Positions 23,575 to 35,630 of a DNA stretch of 64,000 nt are shown here, one piece after another (positions within the stretch are counted from its first letter, which is position 1; every line of letters begins with the position of its first letter). The notes beneath the pieces are model-generated. The model was not told the origin of the DNA. It searched no databases and was given only the letters and a program-made list of their open reading frames with translations. Source of the DNA: Gibbula magus (lineage: Eukaryota > Mollusca > Gastropoda > Trochida > Trochidae); contig OW388303.1 in assembly GCA_936450465.1 (NCBI GenBank), positions 11,439,021-11,503,020 on the forward strand, given 5' to 3'. Position numbers and translations under genes: made by a program.

Positions 23575-25617
23575 TTTCATATTAATGTGAGCGCTATGAG
23601 GCTAACAAAAATCCAGTTTTTAATTAATTCCATAAAAAATGAATTCTTCTTTGGGATACAGCTATATCGATGGAATTTGTTGATTCGTGCACAAGTTTTG
23701 GGTATGTATCAGTTATCAAAAGCAGTGCAATTGATTCGAATTAAATTTGTTTGTACAATGTTGTAACAGGGCACAGCATCGGAGATCGTGAATATATTTA
23801 TGGTCTCTGAGTCAATAAATTAGAAATGCAAGATCCAAACTTTTTCACTCATTTTGTTTCTGCCTGCAAAACATGTCTGTTAAAAATACGAATTTTAAAG
23901 GAAGTAGAAGAATGCTATATTCTATATTTAATTATTGTTTGTTTTAGTATTATCTGTTAATTAAGGGTACTAAAACAAATAAATCTGCAATGCTAAAAAA
24001 CGATGAAAGAATTATCATCTTTTCAGGAAAATGTGTTCACTCAAGATGACCATTATTTCTGCAAGGACGATAGTCTTAGCACAGTGTGTATACCAGACAA
24101 TGACAGAATTTGACATCTTTTCATAATTATCATAAATAGTTAACACCTTATCTGGCAGTCTTATGTGCATGAATGCCTTTAAAAAAAGACTTTATTGACA
24201 AATCGATTTGGAGTTCCCTCGAAAATTGTTTATATGTTTATCGCAAAGTTCAGTGTTTGAAAGAATCCCAATGAAACTGGGCAGGTGTAACCGTGATTGA
24301 TTTAATTTACCCACAGTTGTCCCCCTTTCTTTTCACCTGGCAGGAAATGTAATCTATGGACATCCAGGTATGGTCCGTAGGTAGAAGCTTTATATTTAGA
24401 AATTAGAACAATATGAACAATTGTAATTGAGTGGTAACAACTGAGACACTATGTTGTTATTCCGTGTACTAATCTTAATGAAATCGGAGATGTGTTCATG
24501 TAATTATAATATGTGTTATAATGAACTATTTGATAAAGCGTTTTAGATGTTTGAACTTCTAGCTATATTTAAAAATAACATTATATGTTTGTATCACGTA
24601 CATTTGATGAACAAAATTAACATTTAGTATTTCAAACAAACAATTTGTAGATACTAAATGTTATGTAATTTGCTTTCTCAAAACGAAAGTGAAATTAGAT
24701 AGGGGTGGTATTTCACAATAGACTTGCTTAAGCCGCTAGAAGTTATTCAATCAGGAAATGCAAAAACAGTGGAAACATTCAACTGTTTTATATAATTTAC
24801 TTTTTTTCAAAATACTGTGCAAACAATCAGATGATATCAATTTACATATCTTGCAATAAAAATACTGTTCAAACAATGAAATTATTCAAATTTACTTATT
24901 TTGTAATCAAAATACTGTGGAAACATTCAACGTACTGTTTTGAAATCAAAATACTGTGGAAACAATCAAATTATTTGAATTTACTTATTTTGTAATTAAA
25001 ACAATCTTTCACATTTTACAGTTAAGAAAATAATTATTGAACAAATTAACTTTGAATGTTATTAAAATTTCAGGGAAACATTTAATGTATTTTTGGATAA
25101 ATAGTAATTTACAGCTGTCCTCTTATGACCTGGAACGTAGTGGTTTCAAACTGTAACTTACTCCTAGAATTAAAAAAAATTCCCACTTTTTATCCTGTCG
25201 TTAATATTAACCCTGTGTCATGTTTCTACTTGTAGATGCATCGATAGCTTATCTTCAGTTTTTGTGTAGTCGTTATAAGTAATAAGTATAGTATTCCATC
25301 AATATAAATCTTGAGCTAGTATATATACACCTCCTGATTCCAAACAAACCAAACGTGTTTTTTTCCATTATTTGAAAAAAATAGTAGCTTCATTGTATAG
25401 AAGTCAACCCTGAAGAAAGCCCGTTTTGAAATATTGATACTGTGCGTTTAGATATCTTAGCCAAATGTTACCATTTACCATTTAATATATACAAGGCAAG
25501 GTTAAATTTATATTGATTTGAGCAACAGGGGTTTGTATTGCTGAAACAAAACAGTTCCTAGGTCCAATACTGGAACTGTTTTGTTTGAGCAATACAAACC
25601 CCTGTGATTTGAGCACT
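23575..25617. repeat. 1.95-kb tandem repeat, copy A
   Basis: Shares long near-identical stretches with copy B. Examples are CAAAACATGTCTGTTAAAAA at about 23868 and 25827, and ATGACCTGGAACGTAGTGGT at about 25124 and 27095. Inside is a minor tandem structure of AAATACTGTGCAAACAATCA style units at 24810-25010. No protein-coding potential was seen. Confidence 0.75.
25525..25606. repeat. Hairpin with about 33-bp arms at the A/B junction
   Basis: ACAGGGGTTTGTATTGCTGA and following bases up to 25557 are mirrored by 25572-25606, with a 14-base loop. At the matching B/C junction (27485-27535) only the left arm is present. Confidence 0.85.
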
Positions 25618-27547
25618 ATAAGGCTAAAAATTCCATTCGTGCTACATTCATGCACATGTTTTGGGTTAATATCAGCAATCCAAAGCAGTTCAATTGACTG
25701 GAATTAGAAATAATGGTTAAAATGTAAGAAAGCAGTGAATCGGAGATCATTAATGTATTTTTATGGTCTATGAGTCAATATATCAGGAAGGCAAGATCCA
25801 AAATTTTCACTCATTTGTTCTGCCTGCAAAACATGTCTGTTAAAAATACGAAATTTAAAGGAAGTAGAAGAGAAGCTATATTCTATATTTAAGTATTGTT
25901 TGTATTAGTATTATCTGTTAATTAAGGGTACTAAAACAAATAAATCTGCAATGCTATAAAACGATGAAAGAATTAGCATCTTTTCAGGAAAATGTATTCA
26001 CTCAAGATGACCATTATTTCTGCATGGACGATAGTCTTAGCACAGTGTGTATACCAGATAATGACAGAATTTGACATCTTTTCATAATTATCTTAAATAG
26101 TTAACACCTTATCTGGCAGTATTATGTGCATGAAAGCCTTTAAAAAAAGACTATATTGACAAATCGATTTGAAGTTCCCTGGAAAATTGTTTATATGTTT
26201 ATCACAAAAGTTCAGTGTTTGAATGTATCCCAATGAAACTGGGCAGGTGTAACCGTGATTGATTTAATTTACCCACAGTTGTCTCCCTTCCTTTTCACCT
26301 GGCAGGAAATGTAATCGATGGACATCCAGGTATGGTCCGTAGATAGATGCTTTATATTTAGAAATTAGAACAATATGAACAATTGTAATTGAGTGGTAAC
26401 AACTGAGACACTATGTTGTTATTCCGTGTAGTAATCTTTATGAAATCGGAGATATGTTCACGTAATTATAATATGTGTTATAATGAACTATTTGATAAAG
26501 CGTTTTAGATGTTCGAACTCTTAGCTTGATTTATAAATATCGTCATTGTATTTTTGTATGACGTACATTTGATGAACAAAATTATCATTTAGTATTTCAA
26601 ACTAACAATTTGTAGATACTAAATGTTATGTAAGTTGCTTTCTCAAAACGAAAGTGAAATTAGATCGGAGTGGTATTTCACAATAGACTTGCTTTAGGCG
26701 CTAGAAGTTATTCAATGAGGAAATGCCAAAACAGTGGGTCCATTCAACCGTTTTATAATTTACTTATTTTCAAAATACTGTGCAAACAATCAAATGATTT
26801 GAATTTACATGTCTTGCAATAAAAAAAATACTGTGCAAACAATCAAATTATTCGAATGTACTTATTTTGTAATCAAAATACTGTGGAAACATTCAACGTA
26901 CTGTTTTGAAATCAAAATATTGTGGAAACAATCAAATTATTTGAATTTATTTATTTTGTAATTAAAACAATCTTTCACATTGCACGTACAGTTTAGAAAA
27001 TAATTATAGAATAAATTAACTTTAAATGTTATTAAAATTTCAGGGAAATATTTAATGTATTTTTGGATAAATAGTAATTTACAGCTGTCCTCTTATGACC
27101 TGGAACGTAGTGGTTTCAATCTGTAACTTACTTCTAGAATTTAAAAAATGCCCACTTTTAATCCTGTTGTTAATGTTAACCCTGTGTGATGTTTCTACTT
27201 GTAGATGCATCTATAGCTTATCTTCAGTTTCGGTGTAGTCGTAATAAGAAATAAGTCTAGTACTCCATCAATGTAAATCTTGAGCTAGTATATATACCTC
27301 CTGATTCCAAACTAACCAAACGTTTTTTTATTATTTAAAAAAAATAGTAGCTTCATTGTGTAGAAGTCAACCCCGAAGAAAGCCCGTTTTGAAATATTGA
27401 TACTGTGCGTTTAGGTGTCTTAGCCAAATGTTACCATTTACCATTTAATATATACAAAGCAAGGTTAAATTCATATTGATTTGAGCCACAGGGGTTTGTA
27501 TTGATGGAACAAAACAGTTCCTAGGTCCAATACTTGGAGCACTATAA
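25618..27547. repeat. 1.95-kb tandem repeat, copy B
   Basis: Full-length second copy. It keeps the same order of landmarks as copy A, with scattered substitutions and small indels. Confidence 0.75.
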
Positions 27548-28339
27548 AGCTAAAAATTCCATTCGTGCTACATTCATGCACATGTTTTGGGTATATATCA
27601 GCAATCCAAAGCAGTTCAATTGACTGGAATTAGAAATGATGGTTAAAATGCTAGAAAGCAGTGAATCGGAGATCATTAATGTATTTTTATGGTCTATGAG
27701 TCAATATATTAGGAAGGCAAGATCCAAACTTTTCACTCATTTGTTCTGCCTGTGGAAATTCACAACAGACTTGCTTTAGGCGTTTGTTGTCAATCAATAA
27801 AGAAATGCCAACACCATGAACTTATTTTGTAAAATATTTGACTTTACTTATTTTGTGATTAAAACAAACTTTCACGTTTTAGCGTTTACAAAATTTGATA
27901 GAGCAAATTAGGCCTACCTTTAAATGTTATTAAATTTTATGAAGGCATTTGTAATAAAAAGTAATTTACATATATTGTGATATATGACCTTGCAAGTAGT
28001 GATTTGAGTCTGTAATTTACTTCTCCTCAACTTAAAAATACGACTTAGAATCCTGTCAGAAATGATAAATGCTGTGCCGTGTTTCTATTTGTAGATGTTG
28101 AAAATTTATCTTCGGTTCTAGTGTAATCGTAACCGGTAATAAGTATATTTTTCCAAAAATGGAAATCTTATATAAGTATATATTCCTTTTAATCCAAATA
28201 ACTTAACAATCAAACGTGTCTCATAGTAGCCACATTGTTGAGAAGTCAAAACTGAAGAAAACCCATTCTGAACCAAGCAACTGAAATAAATTACACGTAG
28301 ACCCTTCCATGGAATCAAGCTTTGTCGAGGGATATGTTC
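27548..28339. repeat. 1.95-kb tandem repeat, copy C with internal deletion
   Basis: Begins like copy B (CTAAAAATTCCATTCGTGCT). At about 27752 it jumps from the CACTCATTTGTTCTGCCTG landmark to a point about 0.85 kb later in the unit (CACAACAGACTTGCTTTAGG style). It then continues to the unit end. Confidence 0.65.
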
Positions 28340-28560
28340 CATTCTTTAATCTCTCGAGTGTATCAGCATTCGAACGCAGTTTGAATAAGTGGAATTAAAA
28401 CATATTGTTTAGGATTGTTGATTATAATCATTTGTCTAAAACAAACTAAGAAAGAATCAGCATCTTTCAGGAAATGTACTCACTCAAGATGAATAGTATT
28501 TCTGCAATGACGACAGTCATAGCACAGTTTGTCCACCAGACAGTGAAAGATATTTTCACT
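28340..28560. repeat. 1.95-kb tandem repeat, copy D, first part
   Basis: Matches the start of the unit, with landmarks TATCAGCATTCGAACGCAG and CACTCAAGATGAATAGTATT. It is cut off by the LINE that follows. Copy D resumes at 33020. Confidence 0.55.
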
Positions 28561-28628
28561 ATCGATAAGTCCTGTAGTTATCAGCGTATTCATGTTGTTC
28601 GCTATCTAGCAGCCTTCTATATGCGTGG

Positions 28629-30191
28629 ATGTCTTGTTTACATTGGCAATACAATATCGCCAAATGTATCCATATCAAGGTCACTTGCTGTGTTCTGGAC
28701 CCAATACCTACCAAAGTTGTCATAAATTATATTGACATTCTCCTGCCAACACTGACATCTATAGTGAACCAATGCTTACAGCAAGGTATCATGCCACTTT
28801 CACTCAGGAATGCCATTGTTAAGCCTCTTCTCAAAAAGCCCAATTTGGATGTTGAGAATATGAAAAGTTATCGACCCGTTTCAAATCTGTCGTTCTTGTC
28901 AAAACTCATTGAAAGGGCAGTTGCAGAACGCCTGTCCAACCATTTGAAAGCAAATGCACTTTTTGATCCCCTACAGTCTGCCTATCGTCCTCGACACAGC
29001 ACAGAAACAGCCCTGCTCAAAGTTGTCAATGACCTTAGATGTGCTGTGGATTCTGGGAACATTGCTCTGTTGGTTCTCAGTGCAGCCTTTGACACCATTG
29101 ACCACGAGAGACTGCTACATCGGCTCCGAGATGACTTTGGTGTCAGAGGCTGTGCCCTGGACTGGTTCACAACCTACCTGTCACAGAGAACTCAAAGAGT
29201 GTTCATTGATGGTCAGTTCTCAGATCCTATTCATCTCACTTGCGGCGTGCCGCAAGGTTCTGTCTTGGGGCCCGTGCTATTCACCCTCTATACCAAGGAA
29301 CTGGGCCAAGTTATCGACCAGCACAAGTTGCCACGACATCTTTATGCAGATGACAGTCAGCTGATGAAGATACTTCAACCCGATGTGTTAGCAGCACAGA
29401 CCGCTGCCTCAGAAGTTACTACCTGCTGCACTGACATAAAGAGCTGGATGAACATCAACAGACTCAAACTCAATGATGAGAAGACTGAGTGTATGTTAGT
29501 AGGCCCAGCAGCAAGATGTTCCCAGTCTGGACTTGTCTCCCTAAAGATTGGTAGCTCTACTATAAGCCTTTCGTCATCAGTGAAAAATCTTGGTGTAGTG
29601 ATGGATCCTGAACTGTCTATGGCAAAGCACGTCAACAGCATCACCAGAGCTTGCTTCTTCCAGCTGCGAAATATTGCAAACATCCGACGATACCTCACAA
29701 AAGAATCCCTTGTCATCCTCCTCCTCTCCCTTGTGATATCGAGGATGGACTACTGCAACAGCCTGCTAGCAAGTGCACCGAAGAAACTTACCAACAAGTT
29801 GCAGCACATCCAAAACACTGCCGCTAGGATTGTCTCTGGGTGTAAGAAGTTCGACCACATTACCCCAATCCTGCGTAACCTACACTGGCTTCCCATTCGC
29901 CAGAGGATCAGATACAAGATCCTGTGTCAAGTCTACCGGTGCTTGTCTGGAGATGCTCCCCAATACTTGATAGATCTCATTACTCCATACAAGCCAGCCA
30001 GATCACTTCGATCAGAAAACAAGCTCCTCTTGGAAGTACCAAGTGTGAGAACTGTATCTTTTGGGAGGCGTTCCTTTGCTCATATAGCACCAACAGAGTG
30101 GAACAGTGTGCCACTTGATCTCCGACAATCACCATCTTTTGAGTCCTTTAAGTCCAGACTTAAGACCTACCTGTTTAATACTCAAGACTGA
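28629..30191 (+). pseudogene. CR1/L2-type LINE reverse transcriptase, 5'-truncated and inactive
   Basis: One 520-codon open frame spans most of the reverse transcriptase and its C-terminus. Landmarks: YRPVSNLSFLSKLIERAV (81-98), QSAYRPRHSTETALLKV (116-132), GVPQGSVLGP (206-215), YADD (239-242), and the tail FKSRLKTYLFNTQD. Motif A reads ALLVLSAAFDTIDH (146-159), where the family normally has LLDLSAAFDT. Three residues including the first catalytic Asp are missing, by an apparent 9-bp in-frame deletion at about 29078. The endonuclease and ORF1 are absent. The first ATG is not a natural start; homology begins near residue 23 (LDPIPTKVV). An ATT microsatellite tail follows at 30260-30283, typical of this clade's 3' end. 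Confidence 0.85.
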
Positions 30192-30290
30192 CTTTCCTAT
30201 TGCTATCCTTCAGCGCTTAGAGCATGCATTGAGCATGGATAATGCGCTATATAAATTGACTATTATTATTATTATTATTATCATCCAACT
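30192..30290 (+). mobile_element. 3' end of the CR1/L2-type LINE
   Basis: The short 3' UTR ends GCGCTATATAAATTGACTAT followed by ATT repeats. This is the usual tail of L2/CR1-related LINEs and marks the 3' boundary of the insertion. Confidence 0.7.
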
Positions 30291-32255
30291 GTCATGAATT
30301 ATATTTCAATTACTTTTAATCGGTATAAAGTCCATAGGCCCATTTACAGGTAACATTGTTATTGTGACAGATACAACATAATGCTTCTCGTGTGAACTTA
30401 GCAATGTTTAACAAAATAGTTTTCTTAGTACATGTTAAAAGCGTATAAAACTTATTCATATTGGGTGAAATACAGTAGTACTTTGGGATATATTGAAATC
30501 TGAGATGCGAATATAATGGACATTTTAGAAGGAAGTGGTATCCTATCACCCCGTACAATGCCACATCGTCTACCAGTATTAATCATTAAGGGAAGTTCAC
30601 CAATGCGTAATAAACAAGATCCACAAACCTCGACCATATCACTTTTCGGTTTTTATTCAAGCATCTTCCAAGATGACGAGGATTCCACTTGATAGTTGTC
30701 AATTCAACCAATAAACATCTTTCATAACGCTTTTTTTAGAACGCCGCTCAATTACGCCTCATAAAACTTTAGCCGAGAGCGAATTCCGTGTGCTAGGCCT
30801 TGTGACGTAAAACACAGGAGTCGCTTGGCGTCTTAGTGCAGAATCCACTAGAATTAGCCTTACATAACTGCCTAAATAACATATTTACCTTTGTCCTTAT
30901 ACAACAAAATTACATATATACACGCCCCGTAAAACGTACTACAAATGGCAGCGGATGTCAACATTGTTTAGTACTGGATGTGACCATTGCGGGACCCGTA
31001 ATTCTGCAATGTGTTTTGGAACAATTCTTATCGTTGTCCAAAATGGCGGCGGCACGCATGTCAGATGATAAAGATGTTCAAACGTCACAGAGATCTATTA
31101 CACATTTCATACGGATTATAACGGTGTTAACACGCCTCATTCATGTTGAATAAAAAAAAAAAATTCACATTCGTCCTTATGCAAAATATATATTTTCAGT
31201 ATTTTTGTTTATCAATGTAGCGATATGTAATAAGTGATGTAGTTGCGTTATTGACACTCTAACTTAAATAAATATTAAATAAGAGGGGAAATCTACACGA
31301 TTGAACTATATCCGGGGTAATATTTTTTAAATTGCGAGCCAAAAACACATGTACACGCGGTCATGGTGAGTGGATCAAAGTTCTATAGTTCCAATACTTT
31401 CATTTGAAATTGGAAAAGACACATTTTCCATATTTTTATCCGAAGTGATTTAAACATTATTTTATTTCCACAAACACATGAATTGACCATCAAAAACTAC
31501 ATGTAATATAAAATGCACGGCCTTTTATATAACACGTTAGTATACTGGTAGTGGTATTACACTGAATCTAAGTAATTGTAAATGTTCACCCATATAGATT
31601 TAAAGATAGGCCGAATATGTTCTTCTAAAAAGTGTAAACCAGTAACATTGATGAAAATTATAGGATTTTCTTAGTTGTAATGCATCTATTCTATTAGCAA
31701 AATAAAGTCACCATGAGAAATGTTGACACAGTAGATTTCAAGCTATAGGCCTCTTCAAACACGAAATCAAGCACAACAAAAAAATAACTTATAATGGCGT
31801 TTATAAAAAAAAAAGAAAAAATGCATGATCTTTTTTTTATTTTTGAATTGTCAGTTATTCATTTCAAAACATATTGTAGCTTATAAGATAACATAACACT
31901 CCACTCGATTGGGAAAAGAACAAATCTAAAACCAGCGATTGAATATCGAAAAATGCCCCTAAAACTCCGAAATTACTTCCTACGGACGCACAAATACCCA
32001 TTCTATCGGAAACTTGTAATGTCAAAACGTTCTTATTATGTTTTAAACGAATTATCAACGAATATCGACAAATCGCCTAAGGATTCCATTAAGCAACTCC
32101 TGTGTATGACGTCACATCGCTAACGATCGTTATGCTACACTGAGGGGCCGCGGAAAACTGTTTCAAGAATGAGATAATTAGCAGGCCAATTTTACTCAAT
32201 TTGAATGGCAATATCTTGATAAGTAGGTGACGCTTCGAAATAATCGTTCGTGTTT
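30291..32255. other. AT-rich insert of unknown origin
   Basis: No gene is supported. A patch near 31041 (AAAATGGCGGCGGCACGC) resembles GC-rich repeat ends elsewhere in the window. The whole block lies inside copy D of the 1.95-kb repeat. Confidence 0.35.
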
Positions 32256-33010
32256 TGCTTACTTGAAAGTATTGTCTATATGAATAAACGAATTAACGTC
32301 GAAAAAACAGAGAGATGATATTATCTTTAACATTCTTCTATATTCCGAATCCCTAACTGGGATTACATTTAAATAATATTCAACTGATAACAAAGATTTA
32401 TAATTCTTTATAGCTAGATAACTTACTTGATTCACAAATTCTGGAATACCAATTTTGATTACTACAATCTTTAAGTCTTTGTACAAAGGTATTAATAAAC
32501 AAAGTGCTATTACCAACATCTTAGGTAATCCATACTAAACCGAAGCCATAGGAAAACAAAATATTTTTAACATGTGTGGCCCATGTTGTGCGATTACACT
32601 CATCTAATGATTTACATAACAGGTAACCCTGTTTTGGATATCTATGTCTGGGCATAACTAACAACTTTAACCAAAATTGAATACATCTTTTGTTATAATC
32701 TACAAACAGACCCTGTCGACCACATTCACCCAATGCAGCATCATTTGAAACAAAATACCCGACACCTAGAACGTATTTACAAAATTTAACATGAAAACGT
32801 TCGACAAATACACTTTTGGAATAGCCCCATATTTCACAGGAATAAAGTAAAATAGGTTTTATCTGGGTATCAAAAATTTTGAATAAAACTGACGGTGAAA
32901 TATTCTTTAACTTGTATTGTAATTGCTTAACAGCAAAAAGGGCCTTATTGGCTTTCTGAACTAAAACATTTATCCCTCTTGAATTAAATTTTTATCTAAG
33001 TCGTTTTTAA
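32256..33010 (-). pseudogene. LINE reverse-transcriptase C-terminal remnant
   Basis: Read on the minus strand from about 33005: KANKALFAVKQLQYKLKN, then FDTQIKPILLYSCEIWGY, VERFHVKFCKYVLGV, and ALGECGRQGL. This order is typical of the region after the reverse transcriptase core in many LINEs. A stop at 32521-32523 and further disablements follow, with LSVEYYLNVIPVRDSEYRRM style sequence up to about 32280. No catalytic core is present. Confidence 0.65.
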
Positions 33011-33019
33011 AGTGTCCAA

Positions 33020-33388
33020 GTGTGCAAGTCTAAACTTGATTGCTTGATCACAGTTGTCTCCCTTCCATATCACCTTGCAGGAAATGAAACGTATAGTGAG
33101 TCCTTATAACAGGTATATGATCCGTATATGATCAGTGGTTACAATTAAGGCATCATATATCGTCATCTTTATGAAGAAGAAATTAGTTCATGTAAATATA
33201 ATTATGAGCGTATATATATATAAACTATTTGTTATAAAGCTCTTACATGTTGGAGTTCTAATGATCTGCAAATAACATCATTGTATCTATGTATGATGTC
33301 AATTCGATGAACAAAATTAACGTTATGTATTTCAAAATTCACAGTTTCCAGTTGTCATCTTGTTTTCGGTTTCAGTATAGTGGTAATG
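33020..33388. repeat. 1.95-kb tandem repeat, copy D, second part
   Basis: Resumes where the first part stopped. Landmarks CACAGTTGTCTCCCTTCC and CAATTCGATGAACAAAATTA match copies A and B at 24310/26275 and 24605/26570. Confidence 0.6.
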
Positions 33389-33502
<114 letters not shown>

Positions 33503-33512
33503 TAAATATCCA

Positions 33513-33655
33513 GGCATGGTTCTTATCCAACCTTAACACAGACGAAACTTCGAAAGAAGAAGAGTGGGGATTTGTAAAATGATAAATCCCTTCTCAAGGG
33601 CTGTCACTCGGTGGTCTCATGACGTCACTCACATGAACCTTCACGTTCCTCTCAG
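33513..33655. repeat. Left inverted terminal repeat of the DIRS-like element
   Basis: Matches the reverse complement of the right end. Shared words: CCTTAACACAGACG, CTTCGAAAGAAGAAGAGT, CTCAAGGG, ATGAACCTTCAC. Confidence 0.8.
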
Positions 33656-34015
33656 TTGTTGAGCCAAGCAGAAATGCTTGTTTTTACTTTTTGTTGTTGT
33701 TTGTTATCGTTGTTTTTCGCTGCTTTTCTAGCCTAAGTGTTGGTTAATTATTTAGAGATTTTTGGTCGTCTCAATCTCTGTTCGTCTGTGAACAGTTTAC
33801 CCTAGGTAGGCTGTTTATTGTTTGGTGTTTGAATTGAGTGGCTTGTTGATATGTGCTAGGCTTGACCCAACCTGCAAATTACAGATCCTCCGATAGTCGG
33901 GCCTTCCGATAGTCGGACTCTCAGGTAATCTCACCCTACGTCAGTCAGATACCCAGGTTTCAGGACCTCTGATTATCAGGCCCTCCACCACTTAAATTGC
34001 GGGGAATAAGCACCT

Positions 34016-34760
34016 ATGTGTCCTGCGGCTAGCTTCCGGCAGGGTCAGGGTCAGTCCACTCCTAAGTCACCTCCTCCTCTTACTTGTGCTCAAAGGGATC
34101 GACCCTTATCATTGGACCGGATCAAACTAACCGTGGAACAGATGGAGAATTTATTCGTGACCCCTGATCTGACTCCTGGGTGCTACTCCCCGAGTTTGTT
34201 ATACCGAAAAGGAACTCGCAAAAGTGGCGGCTGATTCACGACCTGAAGGTGTTCAACTGCTATTACCTCGTTCGGCAAACATACTTTGGTCTCTTGACAC
34301 TTCGCTTTATAATGAGATCTCTGGAGTGCTCCGAATGTATGGTGTCTCTCGATCTCAAGGACACATACATGTACCTGCAGATCCGATTCACTGTTGGGAT
34401 CGAAGATACCTCCGCTTCATTCTGGACGGGAGACATTTTTAGTGGTGCGTCCTCCCTTTCGGGATTTGTTCGCACCTTGGATGTTCACACGACTAACCAA
34501 ACTGATCATCCAATACTTACACAAGTGCGACATTCAGATTCTAATGCATTTGGACGATGGGCTCAGTCACGACCTATCTCCTGTCATTCTCGAGGCGCAG
34601 CTCACGTTTACTATAAACATGTCCCATCGTCTTAGTTCCGGCTACTCATCTGAAGTTCTTAGGTGCCATCCTAGACTCTCAGCTTTTCTGAGGCTTTGTT
34701 ACGAAAGAGAGGATTGCCCTATACAATCGGTTAATGGATTGTGCCCTTGATGCGTCGCTC
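34016..34760 (+). pseudogene. DIRS-type reverse transcriptase, frameshifted
   Basis: The first frame (34180 onward) gives EFVIPKRNSQKWRLIHDLK and SLDLKDTYMYLQI, equivalent to the conserved finger and motif A (SIDLKDAY type). Another frame (34394 onward) continues MFTRLTKLIIQYLHKCDI and HLDDGL, equivalent to the YLDD motif. At least two frameshifts separate the pieces, so no active enzyme can be made. The upstream frame at 34016 (LTVEQMENLFVTPDLTPGCY) is the lead-in. Confidence 0.7.
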
Positions 34761-34879
34761 TCTTTACGCCAGTGACAAAGAGTGTTGGAGCATGTGGAGT
34801 CATGAGCAGGTTGCAGGAATTTGGACTCAGAGAAGGGCTTGCAGATCAACTTCCTCGAGTTGGATGCAATCCGCCTAGC

Positions 34880-35140
34880 GATTCAGCACTGACTTATGAG
34901 TGCATTCTAGTCCATACGGACAGAGCAGCAGCTGCTTGCTCGATTAACAAGCAGGGTCCACCAGGGCCGAGTCTCTTCCGTGAGTGTAACTCTAGCTCTT
35001 TGAGGTGGTGGACGATGCGGACCTGGACATTCGTGCAGTCCACATTCCAGGTGCCAAGAACATCTTGCGGATGTGCTGTTGCGCCCCGATGCACCTCCTC
35101 CAACGGAGTACCAGACCAACGAGTGATGACCTAAGACCCG
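34880..35140 (+). pseudogene. RNase H-like region of the DIRS-like element
   Basis: ACSINKQGPPGPSLF matches the INKQGG block of DIRS RNase H. The next frame gives DIRAVHIPGAKNIL, the HIPG(A/R)xN block. The frame changes between them. Confidence 0.6.
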
Positions 35141-35357
35141 CTCTCGTTAGAGAGGGAGGGGATGGATGCCTATGCTTTTCCGCCCCCAGTGATCCTCTTC
35201 AAGGTGGTAGCCAAAATCGGGGCCATGCTCGTCCTTCTGCTTCTTCCGGTCCCTCCCAGCCCAACCATGGTTTGTCCCACTCCGACGACTCTGTCTTCTT
35301 GAACCTGTTCCGATTCCACTTCGGAGGGATCTGCTCCTCAGCAGGCCAAGTGGAAGA

Positions 35358-35630
35358 TTGAACGAGAACCCTCAGGCTTGGCTTGGGTTAAATAGTAGTG
35401 GTTATATCAAGTGCGTCGCCAATGCTATAGCTACCTCTCATAGGAAGACCACTAGGAAACTTTATGACTTCCAGTTGCAGGCCTCTTTCCTAGCCCAGCG
35501 TGGTTTCGTCCTGGCTGAGGCATCCATTCCTCAGTTGGTGGAGTACTTGGTGTATCTATGCAATACCAGGCATCTTAAGGAGAGATGCGACGAAGAAATT
35601 GAAGTCACTTATGGTAACATTTTGCGATAA
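35358..35630 (+). pseudogene. Tyrosine recombinase N-terminal fragment of the DIRS-like element
   Basis: The ninety-codon frame contains TSHRKTTRKLYDFQLQASFL and ASIPQLVEYLVYL. This resembles the DNA-binding N-terminal domain of DIRS tyrosine recombinases. It stops at 35630; the catalytic domain with its Arg-His-Arg-Tyr residues is absent. Confidence 0.55.

Noticed and set aside
25405..25445. Possible hammerhead in the 1.95-kb repeat: CTGAAGA, then GAAA 11 bases later.
   Set aside because: Stem II barely pairs, and copies B and C have mutations in the core box. At best a decayed motif; not reported as a ribozyme.
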